Of a DNA stretch of 64,000 nt, positions 30,944-43,237 are shown in pieces. The translations under genes and the position numbers were made by a program. Source of the DNA: Rhodosporidiobolus odoratus (Eukaryota; Basidiomycota; Microbotryomycetes; Sporidiobolales; Sporidiobolaceae); the NCBI GenBank assembly GCA_034387635.1, contig JAOANU010000007.1, positions 434,001 through 498,000 on the forward strand, in the 5' to 3' direction. The number at the start of each line of letters is the position of its first letter. The first letter of the stretch is position 1. The notes under the pieces are model-generated. The model searched no databases. It was not told the DNA's origin and was given only the letters and a program-made list of their open reading frames with translations.

Positions 30944-33753
30944 ATGGCCACCTCACAAGTCAAGCCGCAAGAGGAATACGAGTACGTCGTCTTCGTCTAC
31001 TCCCCGCAGCCCATGGTGTGTCGTTGACCAAACGTCCCTGCACGTAGCGTAGTCATTGTGGGAGCCGGTCCCGCGGGCTGCATGGCATCACTCTGCCTCA
31101 ACACCTTTGGCTTCAAGGTCCTCCATATCGATAACCGACCGACCACCACAGAGGCTGGCCGCGCAGATGGTATCCAGCCGCGGACGCTCGAAGTGCGTAT
31201 TTGATTCCCCCTTTTCTCCATTTTCTCCCTGCCCTCGCGGGGCATCGCACCTTCTTCGGGGCAGTCTGCTGCATACTGGGACACAGCGACTGACTATGGT
31301 ATGCCCGAATAGGTTCTCCGCAACATTGGTGCAGTGCCGTACGAAGAGGGCAAGGCAGGATTGGCAAAGAGGATGATCAACCAGGGTGTTCGGTAGGGGT
31401 TTCCCTCAAGCTCTGCGCTCCTTCGCCGACTCTTTCGAGAGCTCATAGTCATCGAGACGATGCTAACCGACTTTCCTTGCGATCAGGGTGTACGAAGTCG
31501 CGTTCTGGGACCCGACTGAGGACAAGCAGCTTGCTCGCACTTCGCGCGCGCCCTCTTGCCCCGACTTCATCGACATCGACTCAAACTACACGTGAGTCAG
31601 AGCCTGCCTCGTACAGCAAGACTCGTAGCTGTACTGACGATCTTTTATTTTGCAGTCTCCTCCTTCACCAAGGCCTTATCGAACGCGCATTCCTCGACGA
31701 AATTGAGGCTGTAAGTCTGTCTTTCTTCGTTGTCTACCTTCGCCTTGCTGACCTCGCGATCCCATTCAGCGCCGAGCTCTCCTTCCTGACGACGTCAAAG
31801 TCCCTGCTCCCCACGGCAACGTCTTCCGTCCCTACGAATTCGAAACCTGCAGCACCGACGAATCGCAAGAGTACCCCGTCACTACCAAGCTTCGCCACGC
31901 GCACACGAAGGAGGAATACACTGTTCGCTCCAAGTACCTTCTCGGCGTTGACGGTGCGAGGTCGCTTGTTCGCCGCGCCATTTCGGGTGGTCAGCCTGGC
32001 GACGGGGAGCGGCAGGGTAAGATCAGGATGCTGGGCGATGCTTCCGACATCATCTGGGGCGTCATGGATGTTGAAGTGTGCGTTCAGCTTTTTCATGTCG
32101 ACTTCCTTTACGCTTCGACTTTCTCAATTCAGTTGCTGATCTAAATACGTCTCTTCCTTGCCCATCTTTCACGTCCATCTGCGGCATGACCTGTTCGCGC
32201 TTCGGTACTTCAGCAAGACCGACTTCCCCGACATCATGTCCAAGTGCCTCATCCACTCGAGGTCCGACGGTTCCATCATGGTTATTCCTCGTGAAGATGG
32301 CCTCGTCCGTCTGTACGTTCAGCTGCAAGCCGAAGCTGGGCCCGACGGCAAGCAAAAACACTACGGTCGCGATGCCTCGGAGGACGTCTGCAAGGCTCGC
32401 GCTCGCAAGATCTTTGAGCCGTTCCAGCTCGAATTTGGCAAGACGGCGTGGTTCTCTGTCTACCGTACGCCGTTCCCGCTCCTCAAAGCTGAGCTCAACC
32501 TGACACGCTTGTATATTCGCAGAGATCGGCCAGCGCATTGCTTCCAACTACACCCTCGACCACCGCGTATTCCTCGGCGGCGACGCTACCCACACTCACT
32601 CCCCGAAAGCTGGTCAAGGCATGAACATCTCCATGCTCGACATGTACTCCCTCGCCTGGAAACTCAACCTCGTCGAGAAGGGTGTCGCCGATCGTTCCGT
32701 TCTCCTTCCCACCTACGAGCAAGAGCGCAAGGCTATCGCTGAAGAGCTCCTCGCTTTCGACAAGGCCTACTCGACCCTCTTCTCTGGTCGCTCGCCCAAG
32801 TCTGACCAGCTCACCGCCGATGCGACCAAGGCCAAAGCCGCCGGTGCCGTCGACGCCCAGCTCTTCATCGAAACCTTCAAGAAGAACGCCTTCTTCACTT
32901 CCGGCTGCGGAGCGGTCTACAACGCTGGTCCCCTCAGTGCGCTTCCCGACTCGGACCTGGTCAAGAACTATCCGAAACAGGGCGTCTTCAGCCCTGCGGG
33001 AACTCGCCTCACTCCTGGTCAGCGACTCCTTCCGGGCAAGTGCACGCGGGCTATCGATGCCAACCAGGTCCGGATTCAGCAGGAGCGTAAGATGAACGGT
33101 GCTTTCCGGTGCGTATCGTTCCCTTCCTTCCTCTTTCTATCGCGGTGTAGCTGACTTCTCCCTTTCCTACCCGTAGCATCCACGTTCTCGGCGGCGACCC
33201 TAAGAAGACCTCGCAAACCCTCTCTCAATGGGACAGCTTCCTCTCTTCCTCTGCCTCTTTCTTCAACCTCTACCGCCCCAAAGCCAACGTCACCTCTTCC
33301 ATTGTCTTCAACTCGCACGAAACTCGTCATATTGAACCGGAACGAGGACAACGGGAACCCAACTATAACCCTTTCTTCGATATGCTTTACATCTTCTCGG
33401 AACCTCATACCGAGTGGGACGTGAGTTGCCCTTCCTCTTTTTGCTCCTTCCCTCTCTTCCCTACGTTCCAGGCTGACTCCGTTCTCTCACGGACGGTCGA
33501 GCAGATTGAAAAACTTCCCTACAACGTCCGCATCTACCGCGACAATATCTACTCAGATGACATGTACGACCGACGAATTGGCAAAGACGCCAAAGCCTCG
33601 ATTCACACCAAATGGGGCGTTTCGACCGAAACCGGTGGTATCGTCGTCGTTCGTCCGGATGGTTACGTTGGTGCGGTCGTACCGTTCAATGAGGATGGGT
33701 TTGAGGCGGTCAACGCTTACTTTGCGGGTTTCATGTCGAAGGGGGAGAAGTAG
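30944..33753 (+). CDS. Phenol 2-monooxygenase-like flavoprotein hydroxylase
   Basis: FAD/NADPH-dependent aromatic hydroxylase; the best-known member turns phenol into catechol. Ten exons: 30944-30981, 31048-31192, 31313-31392, 31487-31591, 31656-31710, 31770-32077, 32214-32464, 32523-33108, 33177-33420, 33472-33753 (697 aa). Visible: N-terminal GxGxxG dinucleotide fold [18 protein letters not shown] motif [18 protein letters not shown] motif [20 protein letters not shown], and a C-terminal thioredoxin-like domain ending [20 protein letters not shown], the layout of yeast phenol hydroxylase, at a similar length. The true substrate may be another phenol. Its neighbours DIS3 and an F-box gene give no pathway context. 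Confidence 0.9.
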
Positions 33754-34079
33754 GCGGGGGGTTTCCAGTCTGGAATGGGGCCTTGTGTTTTCTATAGCAT
33801 TTGCCAAGTATTCATCGCCTGTGTACTCGTTGTTGATATATAGCTTAGCCCATCGCACTAATGCCTGCTGCTAGAGTTGGTGACAGCTGTTTCGCCACCC
33901 GTACTATCAGGCTTGATCCGTTCCCGGGGCTCAAGTCTGGTATGGAGGCGTGAACAAGCGATCGTTTCAAGCGGACTTTGACCTGCAAGCGGGATATGCA
34001 ACCTTCTCGTTTCGCCTTTTCCTCCTTCCCCATCTTCTCTTCCTTTCCCCTCTCGTTCTCCTCAACTCATTTATAGCCC
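33754..34079. other. Intergenic, convergent 3' ends
   Basis: Between the stops of the monooxygenase (plus) and F-box/CxxC protein A (minus). Nothing recognised. Confidence 0.5.
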
Positions 34080-37000
34080 TTAGTCCGAGTCGTCGTCCGA
34101 GATCAAGTGACCGTAGCGGGAGGCGGACGTGCTGTACGACGACCTCTTTTTCGACTTGGCGGGAGCCGGACGAATCGCACGATAGCGGATGCAAGGAGGT
34201 GCGAGGTTGCGAGGCGGCTTAATCTTCGCTACGCGCTGGGCTTCGCGGTAGACGCTGTCGAGCTGGAGTGCGACATCAGGAAGGAAGGCAGGGTGGAGGA
34301 AGTAATGCAGGCGAAAGACAGGTCAGTAATGTCTTCGGCAGTCAACGAAGCGAGTCAAGAAAGGCAGGGTGTCAAGAAGAATTGAGGTGGAAGGCGTAGC
34401 GGTCAAGTCAGGACATGCAGCGCACCAATTCCCTCCAGGTGGAGAAGTGCTTTTGCTTGGCATTAGTGTTTTCCCAAGTCCAGTTCGCCTTTTTGTCGAG
34501 CTCGTCCAGATCTTCAATCGTCGCGGTCTCTTCGCTGAGCCCTCCGAGTTGGAGAAGCGCCGTTACCGTACAAGCGACCTCGGCGGGAAGTGAGAAGTGA
34601 AAGTGCAGACTGCTCTTTTCTTTGGCCGTGCGGTGTTCGAAGTCGGCGTGATGGGCGTGCTGATGCTCGAGGAGTGCCGAGAAACTGCCGAAAAAGGTCA
34701 TTCTGGATGGAACTGCTTTGGCGTAGGGCCAGTACGCGGGGTGACCGCGTGTATAACACTCGCAGTCGCAGCAGACTAGCGAAGTGGCGCGGTCGAAGAA
34801 GACATCGTCATACTGCTCCGCGTTGGTCATGATGACGTCGTCTTCAGGAAGGTCGCCATCGGTGGTAACCGTGAGGACGAGCTTGACGGCATGGAGGAAA
34901 AGCTCGAGGCGGTATTGGTCCAGCTCCTCGCTGATGAGGGGGAGGGCCACCTTCCAGTCTTCGTCGCTGAGAATGCCACGCTGGTCGTCGAAGTCGTCCT
35001 CCGGTTCCTTCTGTAAGGCAAGTTGCTTGATCGACTCGAAGAGACGAAAGTCGCTTCTAATGGGAAACGCAGCACGGGCGAAGCGGTTGTCCTGCTTCTG
35101 GCGCAAAGATCTGTAGCGCAAGTCAATCTCCTTCTCGCGCTTGTCCACCTGGACTGTCCACTGCATTCGCAGGTCATATGCAGCGTCGCGCTTGGCCTCG
35201 TCGGCGTCGAGATCGGAGCGAATCTCGTTCATCAGGGTCTTTATGTCTGGCTCAATCTCTTGCCACTCTGTAAATTCGTCGGCCGTGTGAGCGCCGACTG
35301 CGATGAGATAACATCTGCATCATAGCGTGTAGGAAGGGGCGAGAATCACCTTCATTCGTGAGCTGTACCGGTCGGTTGAGAAGGGCTGACTGCGTCCATT
35401 TCGAATGCCGGAAGCTGTGGGAGAATCTCGTCAGCGACGAGACGAGCCTTTAGGCCTACCGATCCGTACCATTGCCACTCGCGGTCTTCGTACAAGTCCG
35501 AGTCTTCCGCGAGCTGAGCCCGAATGCTGCTCGAACAGCATTCGTCAGCAGTGGAGCAGCGAGGTTGAGCTTGGTGACGATACGTACTCCTGCTGCCGTT
35601 GCTCGATCACTGCTTTTTGAGGATCTTGGGCTTTCTTAGCTTTTTTCCGAGCATCGTATAGCGCCCATTCGATTTGCCGATTCTCGCGGCGGTGCTGCGC
35701 TACAAGCTGCTTGACTTTGTCGTAGCGGTTGAACATGAGCTGACCATCCTGTGAGGTAAGATGCAAAAAGACTCAGCGCGTTCGAAAAGCGAGGCGAGGT
35801 AAGTCAAGATGAAAAGGGACTGACCTTCTCAATCTCCTGGATAACGTTCTTGCGCGCTTCGACGAACCGCTTCACATGCGAGCCCTTGTCAAAACCCTCG
35901 TTGTTGTCGTCGATATCAACGAGCGCACGCTGGCCGGAGCGAGCAGAGCGTCCTAAGCGACTTTGCGATGTGAAGTTGGTCGTCACCTCGGCTTCGGCGT
36001 CGTCCTCATCCTGTAGCTCGATGAGATGGGCGTTGTAGTAGTCGAGGTCGGCTTTGAGGCCGAAACCTGAGAGAGAGCAAGGGAGGTAACGATGAAAACC
36101 CGCGATGCAGCACAAGGTCAAACACAGAACAACTGACGATCGGACCTCCACGAGCTTTTTGGGTCAGAAGGAGTACCTTGATTGCACAAGCGTCAGCCAT
36201 CTGAACGGACATAACCTATGAAGGAACGACATACGTGTTGTAGCGACGACGACTTGAGGAAGTTGGGGATGATACTCGGGATGAATCTTCTTCAGCTTGT
36301 CGAGCCTGATAAAGCTAGGTCGTGACATAAGATAAGCAACAGCGGCCTTGTCCTAAGGTATGGCGAGCGCACTTGTCTTTCTTGCAGTCTTTGCAAAGTC
36401 GTACGCGAAGCGCGAAGTCGGGCACCCCGGTGTATTTCTTGTCGCATGACTGCGTGAATGTGATGTGAGTGATCGAAGTGCCGATACGAGAGGGAGAAGC
36501 GCACCTCGCATTCCTTGCCGAAGAAAAGACTCGTCTCAGCCATGTAGGAGAAGTCGTCCCATTCGAGCTCTGGCATCTCGATGATGCGGCGCGACGCACG
36601 CCAGATGGGCTTGGAGCGCTTCGAGGTGAGCAGGTCGTGGTAAGCTTTGTCGGTACGGCTGAGCGCAAGGAGCTCGGTGGGCAGGAGGTAAGCAAAGATC
36701 TGCAGAAAGTGCGAGTTGAAGCGAGTGTGAAACAGCCGGGAGAAGAGCGAGGAAGGCGCACTTCGACTAGCAAGTCCATCGGCATAGTTTTGAGGTAGTC
36801 GACCTTGGGCTTGCTTTCCTTCGGCGCCTTGTTTATACCCTTGCCCTTGCCCTTGCCCTTGCCTTTACCCGTTTTGCGCTTCTTCGCGGGAGAGCCCCAC
36901 TCGTCGTCGTCTTGATCCGTTTCGCGCTGCTTCTTAGACGCTGCCGAAGCGGTGGTCAATCAGCTCAGGGTTCTAAGAGCTGGACAGAAAAAGCACGTAC

Positions 37001-37139
37001 CTTTGCGCCCCTTCTTGCTCGCTCCCTTCGTGTAGCTCCTCTCCTCCTCGCTCGAAGTCTCGATGTCGTCAAGTTCAGGCGGGTCGAGGTAGATAGAGCG
37101 CTGAGTAGGACCACGTGCGTGTGATGTATGCGCAGCCAT
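34080..37139 (-). CDS. F-box protein with CxxC-CxxC module, paralogue A
   Basis: Minus-strand exons 37139-37001, 36940-36762, 36699-36505, 36449-36373, 36305-36235, 36176-36138, 36066-35825, 35748-35588, 35526-35470, 35414-35350, 35297-34426, 34262-34080 give 759 aa. An acidic start and a Lys-Gly repeat are followed by an F-box (MPMDLLVEIFAYLLPTELLA). Then comes CESC...RVRLCKDC, a likely zinc module, then HPEYHPQLPQVV, a charged coiled-coil-like region and a long C-terminal domain (SEELDQYRLELFLHAVKLVL, LPAEVACTVTALLQLGG, VYREAQRVAKIKPPR). The last intron was placed by alignment to paralogue B. I recall similar proteins as an expanded basidiomycete F-box family of unknown substrates. Short exons 6 and 9 are the least certain. 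Confidence 0.78.
36841..36863. repeat. TTGCCC hexanucleotide tandem repeat
   Basis: About four copies of a 6-bp unit; on the minus strand it encodes the (Lys-Gly)n run of F-box protein A. Copy number may vary between strains. Confidence 0.8.
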
Positions 37140-37447
37140 GGTGACCAGACGATATGAACTGAAGTGAGAGAGGGAGGGAGAGGAAAGGTCAATCGGCTGG
37201 AGTCAACTTGGAAGAGCGTCATAGCAGCAAAGTTTCTGACAGCGCGTCAATACAACGATAAGTCAGGATAACAGCAGCAAGGAGTTCATCGCCGAGATCG
37301 AATTCCGGCAGACATGCAGCGATGTCTCCACAAAGAGGAAACGAGGAAGGTATCACCTTTGCCCTCGCAAGACAATGCAAGCAGGGATCTGCTGTTGCAA
37401 CAACAACAAGGTATTCTGAGGAACCGTACCGCCCGTGCGCGAGCACC

Positions 37448-38799
37448 TCAACCCTGCGCCCTTGGTCGCGCGTTCGGCATGAGCTTCTTCTCCTTCTGCC
37501 CAATCTTGCGACGTTTCTTGTCCATCGCCTTGTGCAGTTTCCGCTTGTCCTGCGCGAGCTCTTCGTACTTGGCTTTGGCGAACAGCTCCTTCTTCGCACC
37601 TGTACAAGTGACGAAGGGAGTCAGCGGGTGCAAATTGACAAGAGGTGGCCCAGATGCAAGGAGATAAAACCTACTGTCTTTGAGATGGAACGCCCTCTTG
37701 CCCTCTTTCTGCTTCTCCTTCTCCTGCTTCTTCCACTTAGAGAGAGCCTCTTGTTCCCGCTCCTTGTTCCGTCGCGTAACATCGCGATTCTCCATCCTCT
37801 TCAGCGATTCCTCGAGTTCTTCCATAGCCTCCGCCGGGACGTTCCGCTTCTTCTTCGCCTGGGCATAAGTCTTGCGCAGCGTTTCCAGCTCAGCTCGTTG
37901 CTGGTCAGCGAGGAAACCGTAGCTGTTCTTGAAGAGGTCCGTTCGAACTGAGCCGGAAAGCGAGTCGAAGCGAGGATCGCGAACTTGCTGTACATCGAAA
38001 GAGCTCAGCAGAAGTCCGTATTGCGGTAGTAAGTGTGCAGGCGAAACCGTACCGGCTTGTGCACTTCGACAATTTGGCGAGCGCGGGAGACGGGCTTCTT
38101 CGCGCTGACTTCGGTCGGCCTGTCAGACGCAAGGTCAGTTCGAGAAGATGATTCAAGCGATGCGAGAGAGAAAGCGCACGCATGCTTGTTGGTTCGCGTC
38201 GAGACATCCTGCCTCCCCTTGCCCTTTCCAGCCTTGCCCTTCCCACGCACTCGCTCGCCTTCCTCTTCTTCTGCGGCACCCGCAGCCTTGCCCTTGCCCT
38301 TCCCTTGTTGCTTGCCCTTGCTCAGCTGTTTCTGCGCTTTGAGCACCGTACCGAAGGGTATTTGAGCGAGTTCTGCAGGACAGGAAAGGTAAGCGAGAAA
38401 AGCGTCGTGAGCGTGGTTGGCATGAGTACTTACGATGTACCGCAGATTCCTGTATAGGCTAGATGTGCATCAGTGTCTGCGATCCGACTCACAGGAGCAG
38501 TGAAAGCGCACCTCTTCATCCTCATCCTCATACATTTCCCCTTGATCACTTTCATACGCCGCGACCCCTTCCCGCTCCTCATCTTCGTTCTCGTCGTCTT
38601 CGTCCATCATTTCATCGTCATCCTGCTCGTACGCTCCACTTCGGCTGGGCCCGCCTCGCTCAGCTTCCCATTCGTCTTCCTCTGAATCGGCTTCGAAGTC
38701 GTCCTCGTCGGGAGATCCGGATGAAGGCGACGCTGAAGGAGGAGCAGCGCGGGACGGGTGCAGCGCGTGAGACTTGGGTTTCTTGAGGATACCAGCCAT
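37448..38799 (-). CDS. RRP36: rRNA biogenesis protein RRP36
   Basis: Nucleolar SSU-processome factor needed for early 18S pre-rRNA cleavages. Minus-strand exons 38799-38512, 38449-38434, 38372-38180, 38119-38053, 37987-37675, 37599-37448 give 342 aa. A long acidic N-terminus is followed by AQIPFGTVLKAQKQL, a Lys/Gly-rich insert, PTEVSAKKPVSRARQIVEV, VRDPRFDSLSGSV, FLADQQRAELETL and the basic C-terminus MDKKRRKIGQKEKKLMP, the order typical of Rrp36. Exon 2 is 16 nt; a TAG acceptor 9 nt upstream would make it 25 nt, also in frame. Divergent from the F-box/LRR-like gene, 281 bp between ATGs. Confidence 0.9.
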
Positions 38800-39080
38800 G
38801 GTGGTGGTTGTGCAAGACCTGGTCGAGCGGCGGGAGAGGCGGAGTCTGGATGAACCCCGAGAAAAGGCGTCGACGGCGTTGGAAGGAGATGCGGTCGAGT
38901 GGGCGCAGACGTCGAGCAATGTCCCTATACTTTGAATGCGGTCTCGAGCACAGCAGCTGAATTGCGGGGAGTCAGCGGAACTAACCTCCTGAGCTCACAT
39001 TGTTGCCTCCCACATCGTGTCACCCTCACTTGTTCTCGCTGTATAAGCCGAGCAAGACCTGCATCAGCACCTGTGACAGC

Positions 39081-40576
39081 ATGGCCAAGACTCGCCGAGC
39101 TACCCGCATACCTGCCGTTAGATACCGCCGATGTCTCTCAAGCAGCGACAGTCAGCGTGGTTGCGTTAACAAGTGCACCTGTAGATGCCAGTACGTCCAC
39201 GCTATAGTGATACACTGAGCCACGCTGATCGGTACCACAAACAGCCTGCCCAAGCGCAAACTGTGGCCTCCCCCTTCTCCCACGCTCGCACCTCTTCTCA
39301 ACAGTATACCTGGCTTCGGTCAACTACCCGTCGAGCTGAAGCTATTAATCTTCAAGTACGCGACACAGGAGGACGACTGGATAGACGAGGCAACCCTGAA
39401 GGTTCTGATGTTGGTCAACAAACAGTCATGGAAACTCTGCGCACCTGTTTTTTTCCGTGTGAGTACCAACTTTCCAGTCCTTGCGGTCTTCTAACTTACG
39501 GTGTTGCACGTCAGGTCGTTGACCTCGACCGTCTCCCCCCTGGACGGATCAAACCTTTGCCACGTGCTCCTGAAGTCGCTGCGCAGTCGGCGTCTTCCGC
39601 TTCGACCTCCTCCGCCGAGGCAGGATTTGCACGACTATCAGCTTGCACAGACTCTGCTGAGGCTTGTCCGACCCTCGCGGTCTGGCGCATTCATCACGCA
39701 ACGCCAATCGACGCGACTGCCCAGCAATTGCATGTCCAGGGTTACCCTCTCTTGACTGGCTGCTCCGCCGAGTCGCGTCTGCCAACTTCGGTGCCGGGTG
39801 ACGGCGCATTTGCTCACCTGAGCCCGTTCATTCTGCACTGCCTACACCCTGCCAAACTTCGCCAGCTCCGCTTTGCCGGCGCTTCACGCCTGTTCGGCTC
39901 ATCATTGGCACCATTCGCTTGACGTCTACAGTACTTTACACAGTTGACCCTTCTCCACCTTGACGGCTGCCAAGGAACTCCTGACTTTCACCTCGCCGAG
40001 CTTTCCGACCTTCAAGCTCCGCTAAAATACGTTCACCTCGATCTGCATCAATACGACGTTCTATCCGAATCCCTCTTTCGATACCGCGCTACTTATCAAT
40101 CTACCCTCGAGCATCTCACCTTTCTCTGCTGCGCCGAAGACCAGCCTGTCGCCGCCCTCCATCTCCCCCGTCTTCGACACCTACGCCTAGACGTTCCAAA
40201 CCCGCACGTCCTTCTTCCCTTCGTCAAACTCCCCTTGCTAGAAATTCTCGACCTCCCTCGACCAACGCTTCGAAACACTCGACGGCAAAGACGCGATTAC
40301 TATCTCTTCATCTGTACCTTTTCCTCCACACTTCGCATTTTCATCTCCAAGCAATCCCCCGTCGACGTTCTTCCTCCCGGCGGACTAGAGCCGGTAGTGA
40401 CTGAGTGCAAGAACGGCGGCGTGCTCATACTGTGGCGGGCCGAGGCGAGTCTAGCTTTCGAAGGAATGGAGGAATTGGATGGGTGGTCGAGGGAGTGGAA
40501 GTGGGATGGAAAGAAGGCGGACTTTCTGCTCGAAGAACAGTTGGCGAGCAAGGGTTTGACGGCGGAGTATGCGTAG
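39081..40576 (+). pseudogene. F-box / leucine-rich-repeat-like gene interrupted by an in-frame TGA
   Basis: Exons 39081-39190, 39245-39458 and 39515-40576 join in phase (461 codons plus stop) but codon 39920-39922 is TGA. Before it: FGQLPVELKLLIFKYATQED, an F-box-like helix pair, and LRR-like AKLRQLRFAGASRLFGSS. After it, in the same frame: LTLLHLDGCQG, LKYVHLDLHQYD, LEHLTFLCC, LPRLRHLRLDVPN and LPLLEILDLPRPTL, clear leucine-rich repeats, to a stop at 40574-40576. The TGA falls between adjacent repeats. A rescue intron 39791-39943 is possible in phase but would remove LRR-like sequence. It could be a recent null allele, a sequencing error, readthrough, or a mis-set intron. The N-terminal 36 residues are unsupported. 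Confidence 0.55.
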
Positions 40577-40945
40577 AAGCGTGTTCTCCCATTGCGCTAC
40601 CCCACAGCACTTTTTTCTCTTGAGCCTCGATGGCTCTTCTTCTTTCTCTTCACCTTGTTTGTCTTCCCTTCGTCGCTCAAGTCTACTTTTGTGTACCTTA
40701 CTGTCCTGCTAGAGATTCCGTACAAGCAAGCAAGCGAGTAATACGCGTTGCACCGGACATGGCCCGGGGACCGTGGAAAACCAAATTGTTGATCCAGTCC
40801 TGCGCCGGTCTCATCCCTGCCGCACGTCTACCACTGCACAACGCACCGTCACTGGCTTCTGAGCCGCACACAGTGTCCCTTTGGCCCTTACAACTCATCT
40901 CCCGCCGGCGCCTCCCTTTTCTCCTCCTCATCGCACTCGCCGACC
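40577..40945. other. Intergenic, UBP8 promoter
   Basis: Between the F-box/LRR-like gene and UBP8, both on the plus strand. No gene recognised. Confidence 0.5.
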
Positions 40946-43237
40946 ATGGCCACCACAACTACCACGAAACGCCCCATTGTCGCCATCAACGCACAGAAGA
41001 GCAATCTTGCGACGCCCATGAAGCCCCAGCAATCCGGCTGTGCCCACTTGCAAGCCTGGTTGAGCTCTGAACCGGACGCCTTCAACAGGCTGAACCTGGC
41101 GACAGGCTGGGCTTGCGGTCTAAGCGGCGGCGCTGTCATCAAAGTGAGCTCTCAGCACATTCTGACGAACGCGGACAAGCTGATCCTTCGAGGACTTGCA
41201 GCGCTCTTCCCCCACTACACTTCAGCCGGCATGTTCGACTTGCTCCTCGCTACCTATGAGGCCTTTCCTCTGCCTGTCTTGCGCCGGCACGTTTTGCGGA
41301 GGTCTGCTGGGAGCGGATCATGGGGCAGTGCATGCCCAGAAGGAAGGGCATCAGCTCGGTCGGCTCAGTTTCTGCTTGTTGCAGTCGAAGGAAAGCGAAA
41401 CTGACGCGTTTTGCAACATTGTGCAGCTTGGGATTTGCGTTCTAACGCTTTATACTGCTTCGGCTGTCAGGATTATGTTCGGCATCCGGGCCTTGAGCGG
41501 TTGGCGAAGGCGGAAAAGCTTCAACGTCAAGAAGACGCTATAGATCGGACCGAAGGGCGTCGTACGTTTGCATCTCGCTCCGCTGTGTTCTCGCGATAGA
41601 CACTGATGTGCCATGTTCTGGGCTGCACAGCGGCGAAGCGGAAACGGGTCGGCATGCAGAAATGGGAACTGTCGGCAGCGGAAACAATTTCTACAGTCTC
41701 AGGTGCGCCCTCTCGGCTGGAGCTTCCTCTGAGCTATATCCACTTAAAGATGTGTATCGACAGCTCGCGGTATCCGCAACCTCGGAAACAGGTACGGTTG
41801 CTTTCTTATTGTCTAATCTTGAAGTGGAAGATTTTGCTAACTCGGCTTTTTGACCTGCAGCTGTTACCTCAGTGTCATACTTCAGACGTTCTTCTCTAAC
41901 CCTTACTTGCGCTCGTATTACCTGTCGGACCGGCATAACCGCCTTGCCTGTGACAAGGCTCGTCAGGGCGAACCTTGCCTTTCTTGCGAGGTCGATCTAT
42001 TGTTCAGCGAGGTACGCTGTACCGTTCGTGTTCAGGTACGGCGGTTCCATGTACTGACTGACAATGCTCTGATACTGCAGCAATACTCGAACGAGACTGC
42101 CCCGCTTGCACCGACTCGGTTCCTCCACTCTTTCTGGCAATGCAGCCTCGAAGCTGCCGGCTATGCTCAGCAAGATGGACACGAGTTCCTCATTTCCAGT
42201 GCGCTCTAGCTACTTTCTCACTTTGCGAGGCCGGAGGTTGACGCCCCCTCGCAAATAGCCCTGAACCTCCTTCATTCGACTTCACCCTCACATACGGACA
42301 ATCCCGCCTTGAAATGCCCCTGCATCATCCACCGCACTTTCTCCGGCCAGCTACGCTCCGCCATCACGTGTGGCAGATGTGGACATCAGAGCGAGACGCT
42401 CGAGCCGTTCTTGGATCTTTCTCTGGACATTCGAGATAGGGCGAGCGGACGGATGGCAGAGACGGTCAAGGATGCGTTGACTAGGTGCGCCTCTGCTCAT
42501 TCCCCATGATTACGTAGGGCGCTGCTCACGTGTCAGAGCCGCCGATGTCGAGCTCGTTGAAGCTGATTGATCGATGACGAGCAGTTTCACCTCGCCCGAA
42601 CAACTGCCCGCCAAATACGATTGTGATGCCTGCGGCCCGGGCGTACCGAGCGCACAGAAGCGTCTCAGTCTGAAGACTTTGCCAAACGTGTTATGCATTC
42701 AGTTCAAGGTACGCCGCGGCTCAGCTTCTCGTGCTTGTCCCCGAGGCAGCCGGTGCTGACCTACCTCAATTCGATTGACAGCGCTTCGAGCACATGTCTC
42801 AAGCTAGCAAGATCGATACTCCAGTGAGGTACCCTCTCAAGCTTGACATGTCGCCTTTTCTGTCACAAAATCTAGATTATCCCGCCGCGGCCAAAACAAA
42901 CCCGTACGTCGGATATCGCCGTGACTTAGCTGTCCGTGAGCTGCCCCCTACTTCCTGGTGACTTGACATGGCATGTCCTCCAGGGCCAACGCGACCAGCA
43001 CATATCACCTCACCGCGGTCGTTGCGCACGACGGAACGCTCAGTCAAGGCCACTACACCTCTTACATCCGTGGTGCAGACGACGTACGTTCCTTTCCAGA
43101 TCAGGGTGAACCCGTACGCAATACTGACTCGAGTGCGCGGGCAGTACTTCGCAATCGACGACGACAAAGTCCGCCGAGTCAGGATCAGCGAGGTTCTTGC
43201 GGCCAAAGCTTACCTGGTCGTGTACTCTCGAATCTAG
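40946..43237 (+). CDS. UBP8: SAGA deubiquitinase Ubp8 (USP22-like)
   Basis: Cysteine protease of the SAGA deubiquitination module that removes ubiquitin from histone H2B; nuclear. Twelve exons: 40946-41143, 41202-41358, 41427-41561, 41631-41702, 41764-41791, 41861-42011, 42081-42198, 42259-42484, 42585-42708, 42782-42903, 42984-43083, 43145-43237 (507 aa). The N-terminal ZnF-UBP is seen in GCAHLQAWL, CSTC, FLCLSCAGTFCGG and ALYCFGCQDYV. Catalytic parts: GIRNLGNSCYLSVILQ (Cys nucleophile), QDGHEFL, CGRCGHQSETLEPFLDLSLD, FKRFEH, and GHYTSYIR with YFAIDDDKV (His and acidic residue). Exon 5 is 28 nt and its junctions split the Cys box, so the model is well constrained. Size fits Ubp8. Confidence 0.93.

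Noticed and set aside
36841..38320. Shared Lys-Gly-rich repeats in neighbouring F-box protein A and RRP36 as evidence of gene conversion
   Set aside because: Only low-complexity Lys-Gly codons are shared; flanking sequences do not match, so independent expansion is more likely.
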